A stretch of 64,000 bases of DNA from NCBI GenBank assembly GCA_963830385.1, contig CAWHMD010000002.1, positions 310,001 through 374,000 of the forward strand. The letters are read 5' to 3'. Numbering within the stretch: the first letter of the stretch is position 1; every line of letters starts with the position of its first letter. Positions 48,427 through 57,376 of the stretch are shown piece by piece. A program made the position numbers and the translations under genes. This stretch comes from Bog-532 sp963830385. Its GTDB lineage: Bacteria > Actinomycetota > Actinomycetes > Streptosporangiales > Streptosporangiaceae. The notes under the pieces were generated by a model that worked only from the letters and a program-made list of their open reading frames with translations, was not told the DNA's origin and did not search any database.

Positions 48427-50934
48427 TCATCCGATCGGCTGGCGCCCGAGGGCGGGCGGCTCCCGGCCCGCGAACAGCCAGCCGCCGGCCGCCGCCAGCA
48501 GCGGCATGCCGATCAGCAGGACCAGCAGGTTGGTGACCGGCACCGCCGACAGCGCGTGCAGGCCGCCTTCCAGCGTGTCGCCGCGGAAGTAGCCGACCGC
48601 GGCCACGTACCCGGCGGCCACGCCGAGCACCGCGCCGAGCAGCCCGAGCGCGCCCGCGGTGACCGCGGTGAGCGCCCGCCGGGTCCGGGCGCTGGCCCCG
48701 GTGGCGGTGAGCGTGCGCAGGTCGGACGCGGTCTCGCTGCGGATCAGGCCCACGCTCAGGGCGAGCACGCCCAGCGCCAGCAGCACACCGAACACGGTGG
48801 CCCAGTCGATGATCTCGTTCAGCGACGGGACGCTCGACCTGGTCTCCACGGTCAGGCCGGCCGCGGCCGCCGCCAGCTGGGTGTTCTTGATCTGGGTGGC
48901 ACTCAGCGGGTGGGGCGTCTGGACCAGCCAGCCGGACACCACCGGGCTCAGGCCGAGCTGGCGCACGGCGTGCTCGGTGATCACCGTGTTCGGGGCCGAC
49001 GTGCCCGACGGCAGCGCATTGACCTGCTGCATGACCGGACCGGCGAGGCAGTCGCCCGGCGGGCAGGGGAACGAGTCCGGGCCCGACTTGCTGAAGTAGC
49101 TGCCGTAGACCAGCTGCATCTTCGACAGGCCGGACAGGCCGGGCCGCATGGTGAGGATGTCGGCGCCGGGCCGGACCGTGCCGGCCGCGATCCCGAACGA
49201 CCGCAGCAGCGCCGGGGTGGCCACGTACACCGGACCGGACCAGTTCCGGCCCTGGGCCGCGTGCTGGAGGGTAGCGGTGGTGGTGTCCAGCTCGGTCACC
49301 TGGTGCGAGCCCAGCGCGCTGGCCATCTGGCCGGCGGCCGACCGCATGGCCTGGAGCTGCTGGCGGGTGGGCGCCGGGGCCGACTGGCCGGGGGCGCCCT
49401 GGCCTTGCCCGTACGGCCCGTTCGGCGTGTAGACGATCAGCTGGCTGGAGGTCAGGTTCGGGCCGGCGTAGTCGAGCACGTTGGCGTAGCGGGCGGCCGA
49501 CACGATCGAGATCACCACCGCGATCAGCACCCCGATGCTGATCGCGGCCAGCGCCGAGCCCGACCGGGCCCGGTACCGGGCCAGGTCACGCAGGGCCAGG
49601 CGGGCCGAGATCGGGGTGTGCCGGGCGATCCGGCCCAGCAGGGCCAGGCACATCGGCGCGAGCAGCACCACGGCCGCGACCAGCGCGATGAAGCCGCCGA
49701 CGACGGCCAGCATGGCCGAGCCCTGGCCACCGTCGCTCGGCCGGCTGCCCGCGTAGGTCAGCAGGGCGAACGCCACCACCAGCACGATCAGGCCCGGCAC
49801 GGCCGACCGGCGGACCCGCCGGGGCGGCGCCGGCCGCCCGGCCAGCGCGGCCACGATCGGGATCTTGGTGACCGCCCGGGCCGGCCGTGCGGCCGCCAGG
49901 TAGGTGGCCAGCACCGCCAGGCCCATGGCCGGGCCGATCACCGCCCACGGCAGCGCGAACGGCGCGATCACGTGGTGCGAGCTGGTCACGACCCGCGGCC
50001 GGTAGGCCAGCCAGGCGACCAGGCCGAGCACGGCCCCCAGCAGCGTCCCGGCCACCCCGACGACCAGGCCGTTGGCCCGGACCACGAGCCGGACGTTGTG
50101 GTCGGTGGCGCCGATCGCGCCGAGCATGCCGAGCGCACGCAGCCGCCGCTGGGCCAGCACGGTGAAGCCGCCCACCGACACCAGCGCGATCAGCAGCATG
50201 CCCAGGGTGGCCAGCGCGAACACGATCGTGTCGGGGTTGACCGGGTTGGCCCCCGCGGTCTGCGGCGTCACCACGTTGGGGCCGATCTCGCCGGGCGGGA
50301 CCGAGGGGGCGTCGAACAGCACGCTGACCGTCGTCGGCGTCCGCACCTGGCCCGGAGTCACCAGGGCGAACTCGTCGAGCAGGCTCTGCGGGTTCTGCAC
50401 GATGCCGGTCACGGTCCTGGCCACGCCGCCCTGGCGCCAGGTGCTGCCCAGGTGGAGGCCGAGCTGGCTGGCCAGCCCGGGAGTCACCGCGACCTGGCCC
50501 GGCCCGGCCGGGTAGTGCCCCTGCAGCAGCGAGAGCATCGGCCCGCCGAACGGGCCGTGGATGTCCTGGGCCCGCAGGTTGTAGGTGCTGGTGCTGCCGG
50601 GCACCTGGATCACCTGGTTCTCGATCACGTCGGTGCGCCCGTAGCGGTGCTGCAGCGAGGCGATCTCGGTGGCCAGGTGCGGGTCGTTGCCGCCGTAGGT
50701 GGCCAGGTCATGGGCGGTGCCGAACTCGCCGCTGGGCCGCCCCTGGGAGTTGGTGGCCACCGCCGCGCCGACGAACGTCGCGGCCACGGCCACCGTGATC
50801 AGGGCCAGCACCAGCAGTTGCTGGCGCCACTCGCGGCGGAACAGCCGCCAGGCCCAGCGGATGATCGCGCGGCGCGCAGGAACGCCCCCGTTCGGTGTTC
50901 CCGTCGCCGGCCGGTCCTCCAGTGCGGTGCTCAT
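48427..50934 (-). CDS. FtsX-family ABC transporter permease
   Basis: An 835-residue permease: one N-terminal span, a large external domain (about 60-260), two groups of three or more spans, a second external domain (about 460-700) and final spans. This is the MacB/FtsX double layout found in actinomycete exporters. The ATG at 50934 overlaps the ATPase stop (ATGA). No substrate is evident; lipoprotein or peptide extrusion, or antibiotic protection, are family options. Confidence 0.87.
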   Translation of the reverse strand: MSTALEDRPATGTPNGGVPARRAIIRWAWRLFRREWRQQLLVLALITVAVAATFVGAAVATNSQGRPSGEFGTAHDLATYGGNDPHLATEIASLQHRYGRTDVIENQVIQVPGSTSTYNLRAQDIHGPFGGPMLSLLQGHYPAGPGQVAVTPGLASQLGLHLGSTWRQGGVARTVTGIVQNPQSLLDEFALVTPGQVRTPTTVSVLFDAPSVPPGEIGPNVVTPQTAGANPVNPDTIVFALATLGMLLIALVSVGGFTVLAQRRLRALGMLGAIGATDHNVRLVVRANGLVVGVAGTLLGAVLGLVAWLAYRPRVVTSSHHVIAPFALPWAVIGPAMGLAVLATYLAAARPARAVTKIPIVAALAGRPAPPRRVRRSAVPGLIVLVVAFALLTYAGSRPSDGGQGSAMLAVVGGFIALVAAVVLLAPMCLALLGRIARHTPISARLALRDLARYRARSGSALAAISIGVLIAVVISIVSAARYANVLDYAGPNLTSSQLIVYTPNGPYGQGQGAPGQSAPAPTRQQLQAMRSAAGQMASALGSHQVTELDTTTATLQHAAQGRNWSGPVYVATPALLRSFGIAAGTVRPGADILTMRPGLSGLSKMQLVYGSYFSKSGPDSFPCPPGDCLAGPVMQQVNALPSGTSAPNTVITEHAVRQLGLSPVVSGWLVQTPHPLSATQIKNTQLAAAAAGLTVETRSSVPSLNEIIDWATVFGVLLALGVLALSVGLIRSETASDLRTLTATGASARTRRALTAVTAGALGLLGAVLGVAAGYVAAVGYFRGDTLEGGLHALSAVPVTNLLVLLIGMPLLAAAGGWLFAGREPPALGRQPIG

Positions 50935-51653
50935 GGGGTCTGCCCCTGGCTGAGCAGGGACTCCGGGCCGGACGGGGCCACGGTCTGGTCGATGATCTTC
51001 CCGTCGCGCAGGAACACCACCCGGTCGGCCCAGGAGGCCAGCTGGGCGTCGTGGGTGACCACCACCGCGGCCACCCCGCGCTTGCAGGCGCTGTGGATCA
51101 GCCGCATCACCGCTTCGGCGTTGGCCGAGTCGAGCGCGCCGGACGGCTCGTCGGCCAGCAGCAGCCGGCGTTCCCCGGCCACCGCGCGGGCGATCGCCAC
51201 CCGCTGCCGCTCGCCGCCGGACAGCTGGTCCGGGAAGGCGGATGCCCGCTCGGCCAGGCTCACCTCCTGCAGGGCCCGCAGCGCGGCCGCACGGGCAGTA
51301 CGGCCGGACACCCCGTCCAGCTCCAGCGGCAGCGCCACGTTTTCGGCCGCGGTCAGCCCGGGCAGCAGGTTGAAGTCCTGGAAAACGTAGCCCACGGTGC
51401 GGCGCCGCAGCCGGGCGCGGGCGCTGCGCGACAGCTCGCCCAGCGACATGCCCGCCACCCAGACCTCGCCGCGGTCGGGCTCCTCGAGGCTGCCGGCGAT
51501 CGTGAGCAGCGTGGACTTGCCCGAGCCGCTCGGCCCCATCACCGCCACCATCTGACCGGCCGTCACGGCCAGGTCGACGCCGTTCAGCGCCCGGACCTGG
51601 GCCGCCCCGTCTCCGTAGGTCTTCGATACACCCCGTAGCTCCAGTACGGACAT
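50931..51653 (-). CDS. ABC transporter ATP-binding protein (MacB/LolD-type)
   Basis: A 240-residue ATPase with Walker A GPSGSGKST, Q-loop VFQDFNLL, signature LSGGERQR, Walker B LLLADEPSGALD and H-loop VVTHD. The ATG at 51653 has AAGGAG seven bases upstream; an ATG at 51692, sharing bases with the PadR stop, would add 13 residues. It forms an operon with its permease and the PadR regulator upstream. Confidence 0.92.
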   Translation of the reverse strand: MSVLELRGVSKTYGDGAAQVRALNGVDLAVTAGQMVAVMGPSGSGKSTLLTIAGSLEEPDRGEVWVAGMSLGELSRSARARLRRRTVGYVFQDFNLLPGLTAAENVALPLELDGVSGRTARAAALRALQEVSLAERASAFPDQLSGGERQRVAIARAVAGERRLLLADEPSGALDSANAEAVMRLIHSACKRGVAAVVVTHDAQLASWADRVVFLRDGKIIDQTVAPSGPESLLSQGQTP

Positions 51654-51688
51654 CCCCGTCTCCTTACTCGAACCCCCCGTGAATTCGG

Positions 51689-52276
51689 TCATCGCCGGGC
51701 CCCCACCCGGCGCCGCACCCGCGGCAGCGGAGCCGCCGCGGGCGAGGGTGCGGCCGGATCGGCGGCGGCGCGCTTGAGGCGGCCGTCGGCGGCGTCCAGC
51801 CAGCGGACGACGGCGTCGAGCCGGAACAGCTCGGCGTCGACGACCAGGGCCAGGCTGAGGTCGGCCCCGGCTTCTTCTTCCTTGATCCGCGTCCACTGCT
51901 GCATCAGCTGCACCAGGTAGCGGCGGTGAGCCTGGATCACCTCGTGCACGTCGGTCCCGGGCACCTTGGTGGCGACCAGCACCTTCATGACCAGCTCGTC
52001 GCGCGGCGGCGAAGACAGGTCGGGCGGCGTGCGGAGCCACCCGGCCAGCTCGGCCGCCCCGGCCCCGGTGATCCGGAAGCCCTTCTGCGGGCCCTCGTCC
52101 CCGGACCCGTCGGACTCCACCAGCCCGTCCCGCTCCAGCCGCTGCAGCGTCGTGTACACCTGCCCCACGTTCAGCGGCCACACTTCGCCGGTCCTGGCCT
52201 CGAACTCTTCACGCAGCTGAAGCCCGTACTTGGGTCCCTCGCTGAGCAGCGCCAGCAGTGCGTGGCGGATGCTCAT
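51689..52276 (-). CDS. PadR-family transcriptional regulator
   Basis: A 195-residue regulator. The winged helix MSIRHALLALLSEGPKYGLQL-REEFEARTG...NVGQVYTTLQRLERDGLVE fills residues 1-75, followed by the C-terminal dimerising helices of the Vir_act_alpha_C type. The start at the ATG at 52276 fits the family; an upstream frame to 52336 is unlikely. It is first in the operon with the ABC transporter and probably represses it. TATACT is readable as a -10 on its strand near 52320. Confidence 0.88.
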   Translation of the reverse strand: MSIRHALLALLSEGPKYGLQLREEFEARTGEVWPLNVGQVYTTLQRLERDGLVESDGSGDEGPQKGFRITGAGAAELAGWLRTPPDLSSPPRDELVMKVLVATKVPGTDVHEVIQAHRRYLVQLMQQWTRIKEEEAGADLSLALVVDAELFRLDAVVRWLDAADGRLKRAAADPAAPSPAAAPLPRVRRRVGARR

Positions 52277-52387
52277 GACCCTGTTCCGATCCGTATCATG
52301 CTCGGAATAATACTGAGTATATAGACGATAGGGCAAGAGGTTTAGATGGCATATCTGGGGGCGGCGGACGCCGGAGCCGCGAGGAGG

Positions 52388-52409
52388 CTATGTATGATGA
52401 CCTACATAG
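52388..52409. promoter_or_regulatory. Perfect inverted repeat upstream of the tautomerase-SnoaL gene
   Basis: CTATGTA (52388-52394) and TACATAG (52403-52409) pair perfectly around 8 bases. The form is like HxlR- or MarR-type operators. It lies about 70 bases before the start at 52480 and 110 bases from the PadR start on the other side, so either gene may be the target. Confidence 0.6.
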
Positions 52410-52479
52410 TCATTCAAGCTGAGCACTCGGCCTGGGAACTAGGCCAGCTCAACCTGATCCGCCTCGGAAAGGACTCCTC

Positions 52480-53304
52480 ATGCCCTTCGTCAACGTCTCA
52501 CTCGCGCGCGGCAAGCCGGGCGAGTACATCGAGGCCGTCTCGCGGGCCGTGCACGACGCGCTGGTCACGGAGCTCCACATGAAGCCGGAGGACGAGTTCC
52601 AGCTCATCCGCCAGCATGAACCGGGCGAAATGGTGTTCAACCGCAACTTCCGGGGCGGCCCCCGGTCCGACGACTGGATCGTGTTCACGATCACCGACGG
52701 CCTGGAGCGTGGCGAGCGGGCGAAGCGCCGCTTCTACAAGACCCTGGTCCGGCTGCTCGAAGAGGGCCCGGGTGTCCGGCCGGCCGACGTCTTCGTCATG
52801 ATGACGGTGACGCCACCAGAGAACTTCTCCTTCGCCGACGGGGTGACCGGCACCGACGTCGCGGCGGCCGAGGCGCTCGACGCAGCCGCGAAGGATCCCG
52901 GCAGCCGCGAGACCTACACGAAGGCCGAGATGGCCTACGCCATCACCGAGCTGCTCGGGCATCGTGACAGCGGACCCATCCTGCCGATGCTGCGCCAGGA
53001 CTTCGTTCTCAAGATCCCTGCGACACTGCCCTACGGCGGGGAGTTCACCGGCCGCGAGGCCTTCGCCAAGTTCTTCGCGGGGACCCCCGGCGGCGCAGCG
53101 GTGTGGGAATCCTTCGACGTCCACGTCGACCAGGTCATCGAGTCCGCTGACTACCTCATCGCACAGCTCACCAACACGGCCGTCCGCACAGCGACCGGCA
53201 AGACGGTGGTGTTCCAGAACGTCTGGCTCTTCGAGGCCGCCAGCGGCCGCGTGATCAGTGCCCAGCTCTACGCGGACACGGCGGCCGCCGGGGGCGGGCT
53301 CTAA
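52480..53304 (+). CDS. Tautomerase-SnoaL fusion protein
   Basis: A 274-residue two-domain protein. Residues 1-118 form a tautomerase-superfamily domain (MPFVNVSLARGK with Pro2 as catalytic base once Met is removed; PPENFSF at its end). Residues about 140-274 form a SnoaL/NTF2-like cone (AYAITELLGHRDSGPILPMLRQDFVL, FTGREAFAKFF, VFQNVWLFEAASGRVI). The first domain resembles small cis-CaaD/4-OT relatives. Joining it to a SnoaL domain is not common to my knowledge. The AraC gene starts 10 bases later. Confidence 0.8.
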   Translation: MPFVNVSLARGKPGEYIEAVSRAVHDALVTELHMKPEDEFQLIRQHEPGEMVFNRNFRGGPRSDDWIVFTITDGLERGERAKRRFYKTLVRLLEEGPGVRPADVFVMMTVTPPENFSFADGVTGTDVAAAEALDAAAKDPGSRETYTKAEMAYAITELLGHRDSGPILPMLRQDFVLKIPATLPYGGEFTGREAFAKFFAGTPGGAAVWESFDVHVDQVIESADYLIAQLTNTAVRTATGKTVVFQNVWLFEAASGRVISAQLYADTAAAGGGL

Positions 53305-53313
53305 GCTGGAGGT

Positions 53314-53808
53314 GTGACGCGCACGGGGGTGAAACCGGGGGTGGCGGCCGACCTGCTGCCGCACCTGCGGCGGGCGCACGACCACATCGACCGGCACTAC
53401 GCGAGCGCGATCGACCTGGCCGAGCTGGCCCGGGTGGCGGGGGTGTCGAAGTTTCACTTCGCACGCTGCTTCGAGGCCGCGTACGGCCTGACACCGATCA
53501 GGTACCTGACCCGGCGCCGGGTGGAGCGGGCGCAGGACCTGCTGCGCAGCGCGAACCTGACCGTGACCGAGATCTGCTTCCTGGTCGGGTTCAGCAGCCT
53601 CGGCTCGTTCTCCACCCGGTTCACCCAGCTGGTGGGTGAGACCCCGACCGCCTACCGGGACCGGTGGGCGGCGCTGGGCGGCCCCCACGTCCCCGGCTGT
53701 TACCTGTTCATGCACGGGCCGGGCCGGCTCGGCCAGGCCGGTGGCCAGCAAGTGCGCAATCTGCGAGAAGGCCCGGCCGGGCCGCCCGGCCTAGGGTCGG
53801 AGCCATGA
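53314..53808 (+). CDS. AraC-family regulator (DNA-binding domain only)
   Basis: A 164-residue protein made of the two helix-turn-helix units of AraC: DLAELARVAGVSKFHFARCF at about 43-62 and VTEICFLVGFSSLGSFSTRFTQLVG at about 88-112. No effector domain is present. It starts at a GTG and shares an ATGA with the VOC protein downstream, a common AraC-VOC pair whose ligand protein is thought to be the neighbour. Confidence 0.88.
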   Translation: MTRTGVKPGVAADLLPHLRRAHDHIDRHYASAIDLAELARVAGVSKFHFARCFEAAYGLTPIRYLTRRRVERAQDLLRSANLTVTEICFLVGFSSLGSFSTRFTQLVGETPTAYRDRWAALGGPHVPGCYLFMHGPGRLGQAGGQQVRNLREGPAGPPGLGSEP

Positions 53809-54233
53809 TTACCAACGTTTCGCTGGTCACGGTGTACTGCCTGGACCAGGACAAGGCCCGCGACTTCTACGTCGGCAACCTCAACTTCGAGACCCGTACC
53901 GATGTGACGATGGGCGAGGGCTACCGCTGGCTCACCATCGGCCACCCCAGCCAGCCCGAGCTCGAGGTGACGCTGATGGTGCCGGGGCCGCCGCTGGACG
54001 AGGAAGCGGCCACGTTCGTGCGCCACCAGCTGGAGAAGGGCCAGATGGGCGGGCTCGGCCTGAAGGTCGACGACTGCCGCAAGACGTTCGAGGAGCTGAG
54101 CGCCAAGGGCGTGACGTTCCTGCAGGAACCGGCCGACCGGCCGTACGGTGTAGAGGCGGTGATGCGCGACAACACCGGCAACTGGGTGGTGCTGGTGGAG
54201 CCGCGCGCGTTCACCCCGGAGGACTTCAGCTGA
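53805..54233 (+). CDS. VOC (glyoxalase/bleomycin resistance) family protein
   Basis: A 142-residue vicinal-oxygen-chelate protein with two beta-alpha-beta-beta-beta units: VYCLDQDKARDFYVGNLNFETRTD and GLGLKVDDCRKTFEELSAKGVTF, ending with MRDNTGNWVVLVEP. It may be an enzyme or a small-molecule binder that works with the coupled AraC regulator. Confidence 0.88.
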   Translation: MITNVSLVTVYCLDQDKARDFYVGNLNFETRTDVTMGEGYRWLTIGHPSQPELEVTLMVPGPPLDEEAATFVRHQLEKGQMGGLGLKVDDCRKTFEELSAKGVTFLQEPADRPYGVEAVMRDNTGNWVVLVEPRAFTPEDFS

Positions 54234-54257
54234 CCGCGACCTCGATGGGGAGGCCCG

Positions 54258-55073
54258 TTGCCCGCCTGGATCTGCGCCACCTGCGGTAACCACTACCCGG
54301 AATCCGAGGCTCCGCCCGCGTCCTGCGTGATCTGCGCGGACGAGCGGCAGTGGGTGCCGAAGTCCGGCCAGCGCTGGACCACTCACGAGGAGCTGGCGGC
54401 CGGTGACCGCCGCTGCCAGGTCTGGGAGGAGGAGCCCGGCCTGCTCGGCATCGGGGTCACCCCCAGCGTCGGCATCGGGCAGCGGGCGCTGCTGGTCCAG
54501 ACCGGCCAGGGCAACCTGCTGTGGGACCCGCCCGGCTTCGTCGACGACGAGGCGATCGGGCGGGTCCGGGCGGCGGGCAGGCTGGTCGCGGTGACCGCCA
54601 GCCACCCGCACTTCTACGGCGCCCAGGCCGAGTGGGCGCACGCGTTCGGCGCCGAGGTGCTGGTGCCCGAGGCCGACGCCGGCTGGGTCACCCAGCCCGA
54701 TCCGGCCATCCGCACCTGGGCCGGGCGGCTGGAGGTGCTGCCCGGCGTGACGCTGGTGCAGTGCGGCGGCCACTTCCCCGGCAGCGCGGTGGTGCACGTG
54801 GCGGCGGCCGCCGGCGGGGCCGGCGCGCTGCTGACCGGGGACACGATCTTCGTCACGCCGGGCGAGGACCGGCTGTCGTTCATCTGGAGCGCGCCGAACC
54901 GGCTGCCGCTGCCCGAGCCGCTGATCCGCGGCATCCTGGCGGCGGTGGCGCCGTTCCCGTTCGACCGGATCTACGGCGGCTGGGCGCCGACGATCCGCGA
55001 GGGCGCGCGGGCGGCGCTGGACGCCTCGGCCGCGCGCTACATCCAGTTCTTGCGGGGCGAGGCTCCGGACTGA
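54258..55073 (+). CDS. Zinc-ribbon protein fused to a degenerate metallo-beta-lactamase fold
   Basis: A 271-residue protein. A rubredoxin-like ribbon (CATC at 6-9 and CVIC at 23-26) is followed by a metallo-beta-lactamase fold (about 50-260). The usual HxHxDH reads SHPHFYG: His116 and His118 stay, but the Asp-His pair is replaced by Phe-Tyr. His172 (GGHFPG) and Asp195 (LTGDT) are kept. The enzyme may therefore bind a single metal or none. A TTG at 54258 after GGGGAGG is the likely start. Its tail overlaps the DedA gene by 37 bases. Confidence 0.78.
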   Translation: MPAWICATCGNHYPESEAPPASCVICADERQWVPKSGQRWTTHEELAAGDRRCQVWEEEPGLLGIGVTPSVGIGQRALLVQTGQGNLLWDPPGFVDDEAIGRVRAAGRLVAVTASHPHFYGAQAEWAHAFGAEVLVPEADAGWVTQPDPAIRTWAGRLEVLPGVTLVQCGGHFPGSAVVHVAAAAGGAGALLTGDTIFVTPGEDRLSFIWSAPNRLPLPEPLIRGILAAVAPFPFDRIYGGWAPTIREGARAALDASAARYIQFLRGEAPD

Positions 55074-55753
55074 GCCGAGTCCTCACCGGACGCGGGGGCC
55101 TGGCGGGAGGCGGGCTTCCCGGCGGCGTGGGCGCCGGCCGCCCGTTCGGTGCCAGCCTTTTCTGCCCGGCGGTGGCGGATGAACAGCCAGGCGCCGATGA
55201 CCAGGGCGATGACCACGATCGCGGCGATGACGTAGGTGACCGTGTGGAAGGCGTTCGGGATCTGCTGCCAGCTGGCACCGACCGCGTAACCGGCGATGGC
55301 CAGCGCGGCCGTCCAGGGGATGCAGCCGAGCGTGGTGTAGACGCCGAAGCGCAGCGGCCGCATCCCGGCCAGGCCGGCCGGCAGCGAGATGAACGTCCGC
55401 ACCACCGGCAGCAGCCGGCCGATGAGGACGGCCCGCGGCCCGTAGCGGTCGAACCAGCGGGTGGCCCGCTCGATGTCGTGCTCGCGGAGCCAGACCCGCC
55501 CGCCCCAGCGGCGGAGCGCCGGCTGGCCGCCCCAGCGGCCGACGGCCCAGGCGATGTAGCTGCCGACCACGTTGCCGGCCACGCCGGCCACGATGACCAG
55601 GGTCAGGCTCAGGTGGTGGCCGGCCACCGCCCCGGCCGCGAGCGCCCCGCCGAGCGTCATGATCAGCTCGGACGGCACCGGGATGCAGGCCGATTCGGCC
55701 ACCATCAGGATGAACACGGCCAGGTAGCCGTAAGTCGCGATGAAATGCTGCAT
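55037..55753 (-). CDS. DedA-family membrane protein
   Basis: A 238-residue inner-membrane protein. ESACIPVPSELIMTLGGALAA is the re-entrant DedA motif, and WFDRYGPRAVLIGRLLPVVRTFISLPAG carries the conserved Arg residues. About five spans. Members take part in recycling of lipid carriers (undecaprenyl phosphate) and envelope homeostasis. Start at the ATG at 55753. A long Ala/Ser-rich tail reaches into the neighbouring gene. Confidence 0.88.
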   Translation of the reverse strand: MQHFIATYGYLAVFILMVAESACIPVPSELIMTLGGALAAGAVAGHHLSLTLVIVAGVAGNVVGSYIAWAVGRWGGQPALRRWGGRVWLREHDIERATRWFDRYGPRAVLIGRLLPVVRTFISLPAGLAGMRPLRFGVYTTLGCIPWTAALAIAGYAVGASWQQIPNAFHTVTYVIAAIVVIALVIGAWLFIRHRRAEKAGTERAAGAHAAGKPASRQAPASGEDSAQSGASPRKNWM

Positions 55754-55873
55754 GGTCTCGCTCTCGGTCGGCGGCCCGTCACCCGCGTCCGGGGCGGGCC
55801 GGGCCGGAAGCAATCAGCCCGGTCAAAGCGTTACCCCCAGGACCTGTGGCATGGCACAATCCTCTGGACGGAG

Positions 55874-55909
55874 TTTCTACAGTCTCGTAGAACTTCTACA
55901 TGAGTGTAG
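55874..55909. promoter_or_regulatory. Two BlaI-type operator dyads
   Basis: TTCTAC-N6-GTAGAA (55874-55891) and TCTACA-N4-TGTAGA (55894-55909) are both perfect and stand side by side 50-85 bases before the BlaI gene. Tandem TACA/TGTA half-sites are the usual BlaI/MecI target. Confidence 0.75.
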
Positions 55910-55959
55910 ATGCCAATGCGATGTAGCGGGGCCGGGGCGGCGAAGCGAGGAATGCGGCG

Positions 55960-56385
55960 ATGAGCGGCAAGGACCGGCGGGGCGCGGGCGAGCTGGCGGA
56001 CGAGGTGCTCGGCATCCTGCAGGCGGCGGGTGAGCCGCTGCTCCCGGCCGAGGTGCGCGAGCGGCTGAGCGGCGACCTGGCGTACACCACGGTGGTCACG
56101 ATCTTGTCCCGGCTGCACGCCAAGGGCGTCCTCGACCGCGAGCGGGCAGGCCGCGCGTACCGGTACCGTCCGGTGGCCGACGAGCCCGGGCTGGCCGCCC
56201 GCCGGATGGCCAGCGTGCTGGCCGGCGAGTCGGACCGGGAGGCGGTGCTGGCCCGGTTCGTGTCCGGGCTGTCCGGCGAGGACGAGCAGGCGCTGCGCCG
56301 GATGCTGGGCGAGACTGCCGGGGCCAGCGGGGCCGGTGGGGCCGGTGAGTTTGGCGGGGCTGGCGGGGGTGAGCGGTGGAGCTGA
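55960..56385 (+). CDS. BlaI/MecI/CopY-family repressor
   Basis: A 141-residue regulator with the winged helix ELADEVLGILQAAGEPLLPAEVRERL-DLAYTTVVTILSRLHAKGVLDRE at about 10-58 and a dimerisation part ending in a Gly-rich tail (GAGGAGEFGGAGGG). It probably represses itself and the overlapping M56 peptidase gene through the two dyads upstream. Confidence 0.9.
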   Translation: MSGKDRRGAGELADEVLGILQAAGEPLLPAEVRERLSGDLAYTTVVTILSRLHAKGVLDRERAGRAYRYRPVADEPGLAARRMASVLAGESDREAVLARFVSGLSGEDEQALRRMLGETAGASGAGGAGEFGGAGGGERWS

Positions 56386-57359
56386 CCGTTTATCTGCCGT
56401 TGCTGCTGCCGCTGGGGGCGGCGGCCGGGGCCTGGCCGCTGGCCACGCGGCTGCCGCCGAAGCTGGCCACCTGGCTGCTGACCGGCGTGGCGGTGGCGCT
56501 GGCGGCGCTGGGCACGGCGGTACTCGGCATCCTGGCGGTGACGGCGGCGCTGCGGGTACCTCTCATCGCGTCGCTGGGGCACCTGTCGCCCACCGTGATC
56601 AGGCGCGAGGACCCGGCCTCGCTGTCGGCCGCGGTGACAGCCGCCGGGCTGCTGGCGGTGGCCACCCTGGCCGCCGTCCGGGCGGGCTGGCGGCGGGCCC
56701 GGGCCCTGGTCAGCGCCGCCCGTGACGCGCGCTGCCTGCCCGGCCACGGCCAGCTGGTGATCGTCCCGGACGGCGCCGCCGACGCCTACACGGTGCCCGG
56801 CTGGCCGGGCCGGATCGTGGTCACGGAAGGGATGCTCGAGGCCCTGACCCCGGCCGAGCGGAAGGTGCTGCTGGCCCACGAGGGCGCCCACGCCGACCAC
56901 CATCACTACCTGTTCACCGCGCTCAGCCACTTCGCGGCGGCCGCCAATCCGCTGCTGCGGCCGGTCGCCGCCGCGGTCAGCTACACGGTCGAACGCTGGG
57001 CCGACGAGTCCGCCGCGGCCCAGTGCGGGGACCGGCGGCTGGCGGCCCGGGCGGTCGGCAAGGCGGCGCTGGCCTCGTCCCGCCGGACCGGCCCGGTCAC
57101 CGCGGCCGGGGCGGTGCTGACCGGCATCGCCGGGCCGGTACTGACCCCGGTCCGGCGCCTGGCCGGCCGCCGCGGGCTGGGCCCGGTGCCGCGCCGGGTG
57201 GCGGCCCTGCTGGCGCCCGCGCCCTCGGTCCGTCCGCTGCTCATCGCGGCCGCCGCGGCCGTCGTCCTGGTCTCCGGGGTGGCGGTGCTGGACGCCGCCT
57301 ACGACCTGCACACGCTGGTCGAGCTGGCGCAGGCGCCGGCGTTCCTGACCCGCTCCTGA
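56376..57359 (+). CDS. M56-family membrane metallopeptidase (BlaR1-like)
   Basis: A 327-residue protein with spans near 5-25, 30-58 and 82-103, a cytosolic zinc-protease part with HEGAH (His168, Glu169, His172) and a last span at about 287-307. The penicillin-binding sensor domain of BlaR1 is absent, so it is the minimal form common in actinomycetes, where the inducing signal is unknown. It overlaps the BlaI gene by 10 bases. Confidence 0.87.
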   Translation: MELTVYLPLLLPLGAAAGAWPLATRLPPKLATWLLTGVAVALAALGTAVLGILAVTAALRVPLIASLGHLSPTVIRREDPASLSAAVTAAGLLAVATLAAVRAGWRRARALVSAARDARCLPGHGQLVIVPDGAADAYTVPGWPGRIVVTEGMLEALTPAERKVLLAHEGAHADHHHYLFTALSHFAAAANPLLRPVAAAVSYTVERWADESAAAQCGDRRLAARAVGKAALASSRRTGPVTAAGAVLTGIAGPVLTPVRRLAGRRGLGPVPRRVAALLAPAPSVRPLLIAAAAAVVLVSGVAVLDAAYDLHTLVELAQAPAFLTRS

Positions 57360-57376
57360 GGCGGGAGGGGCGCGGA

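Noticed and set aside
51654..51691. GGTTCGAG resembling a tRNA T-loop
   Set aside because: The gap is only 38 bases and no cloverleaf can be drawn.
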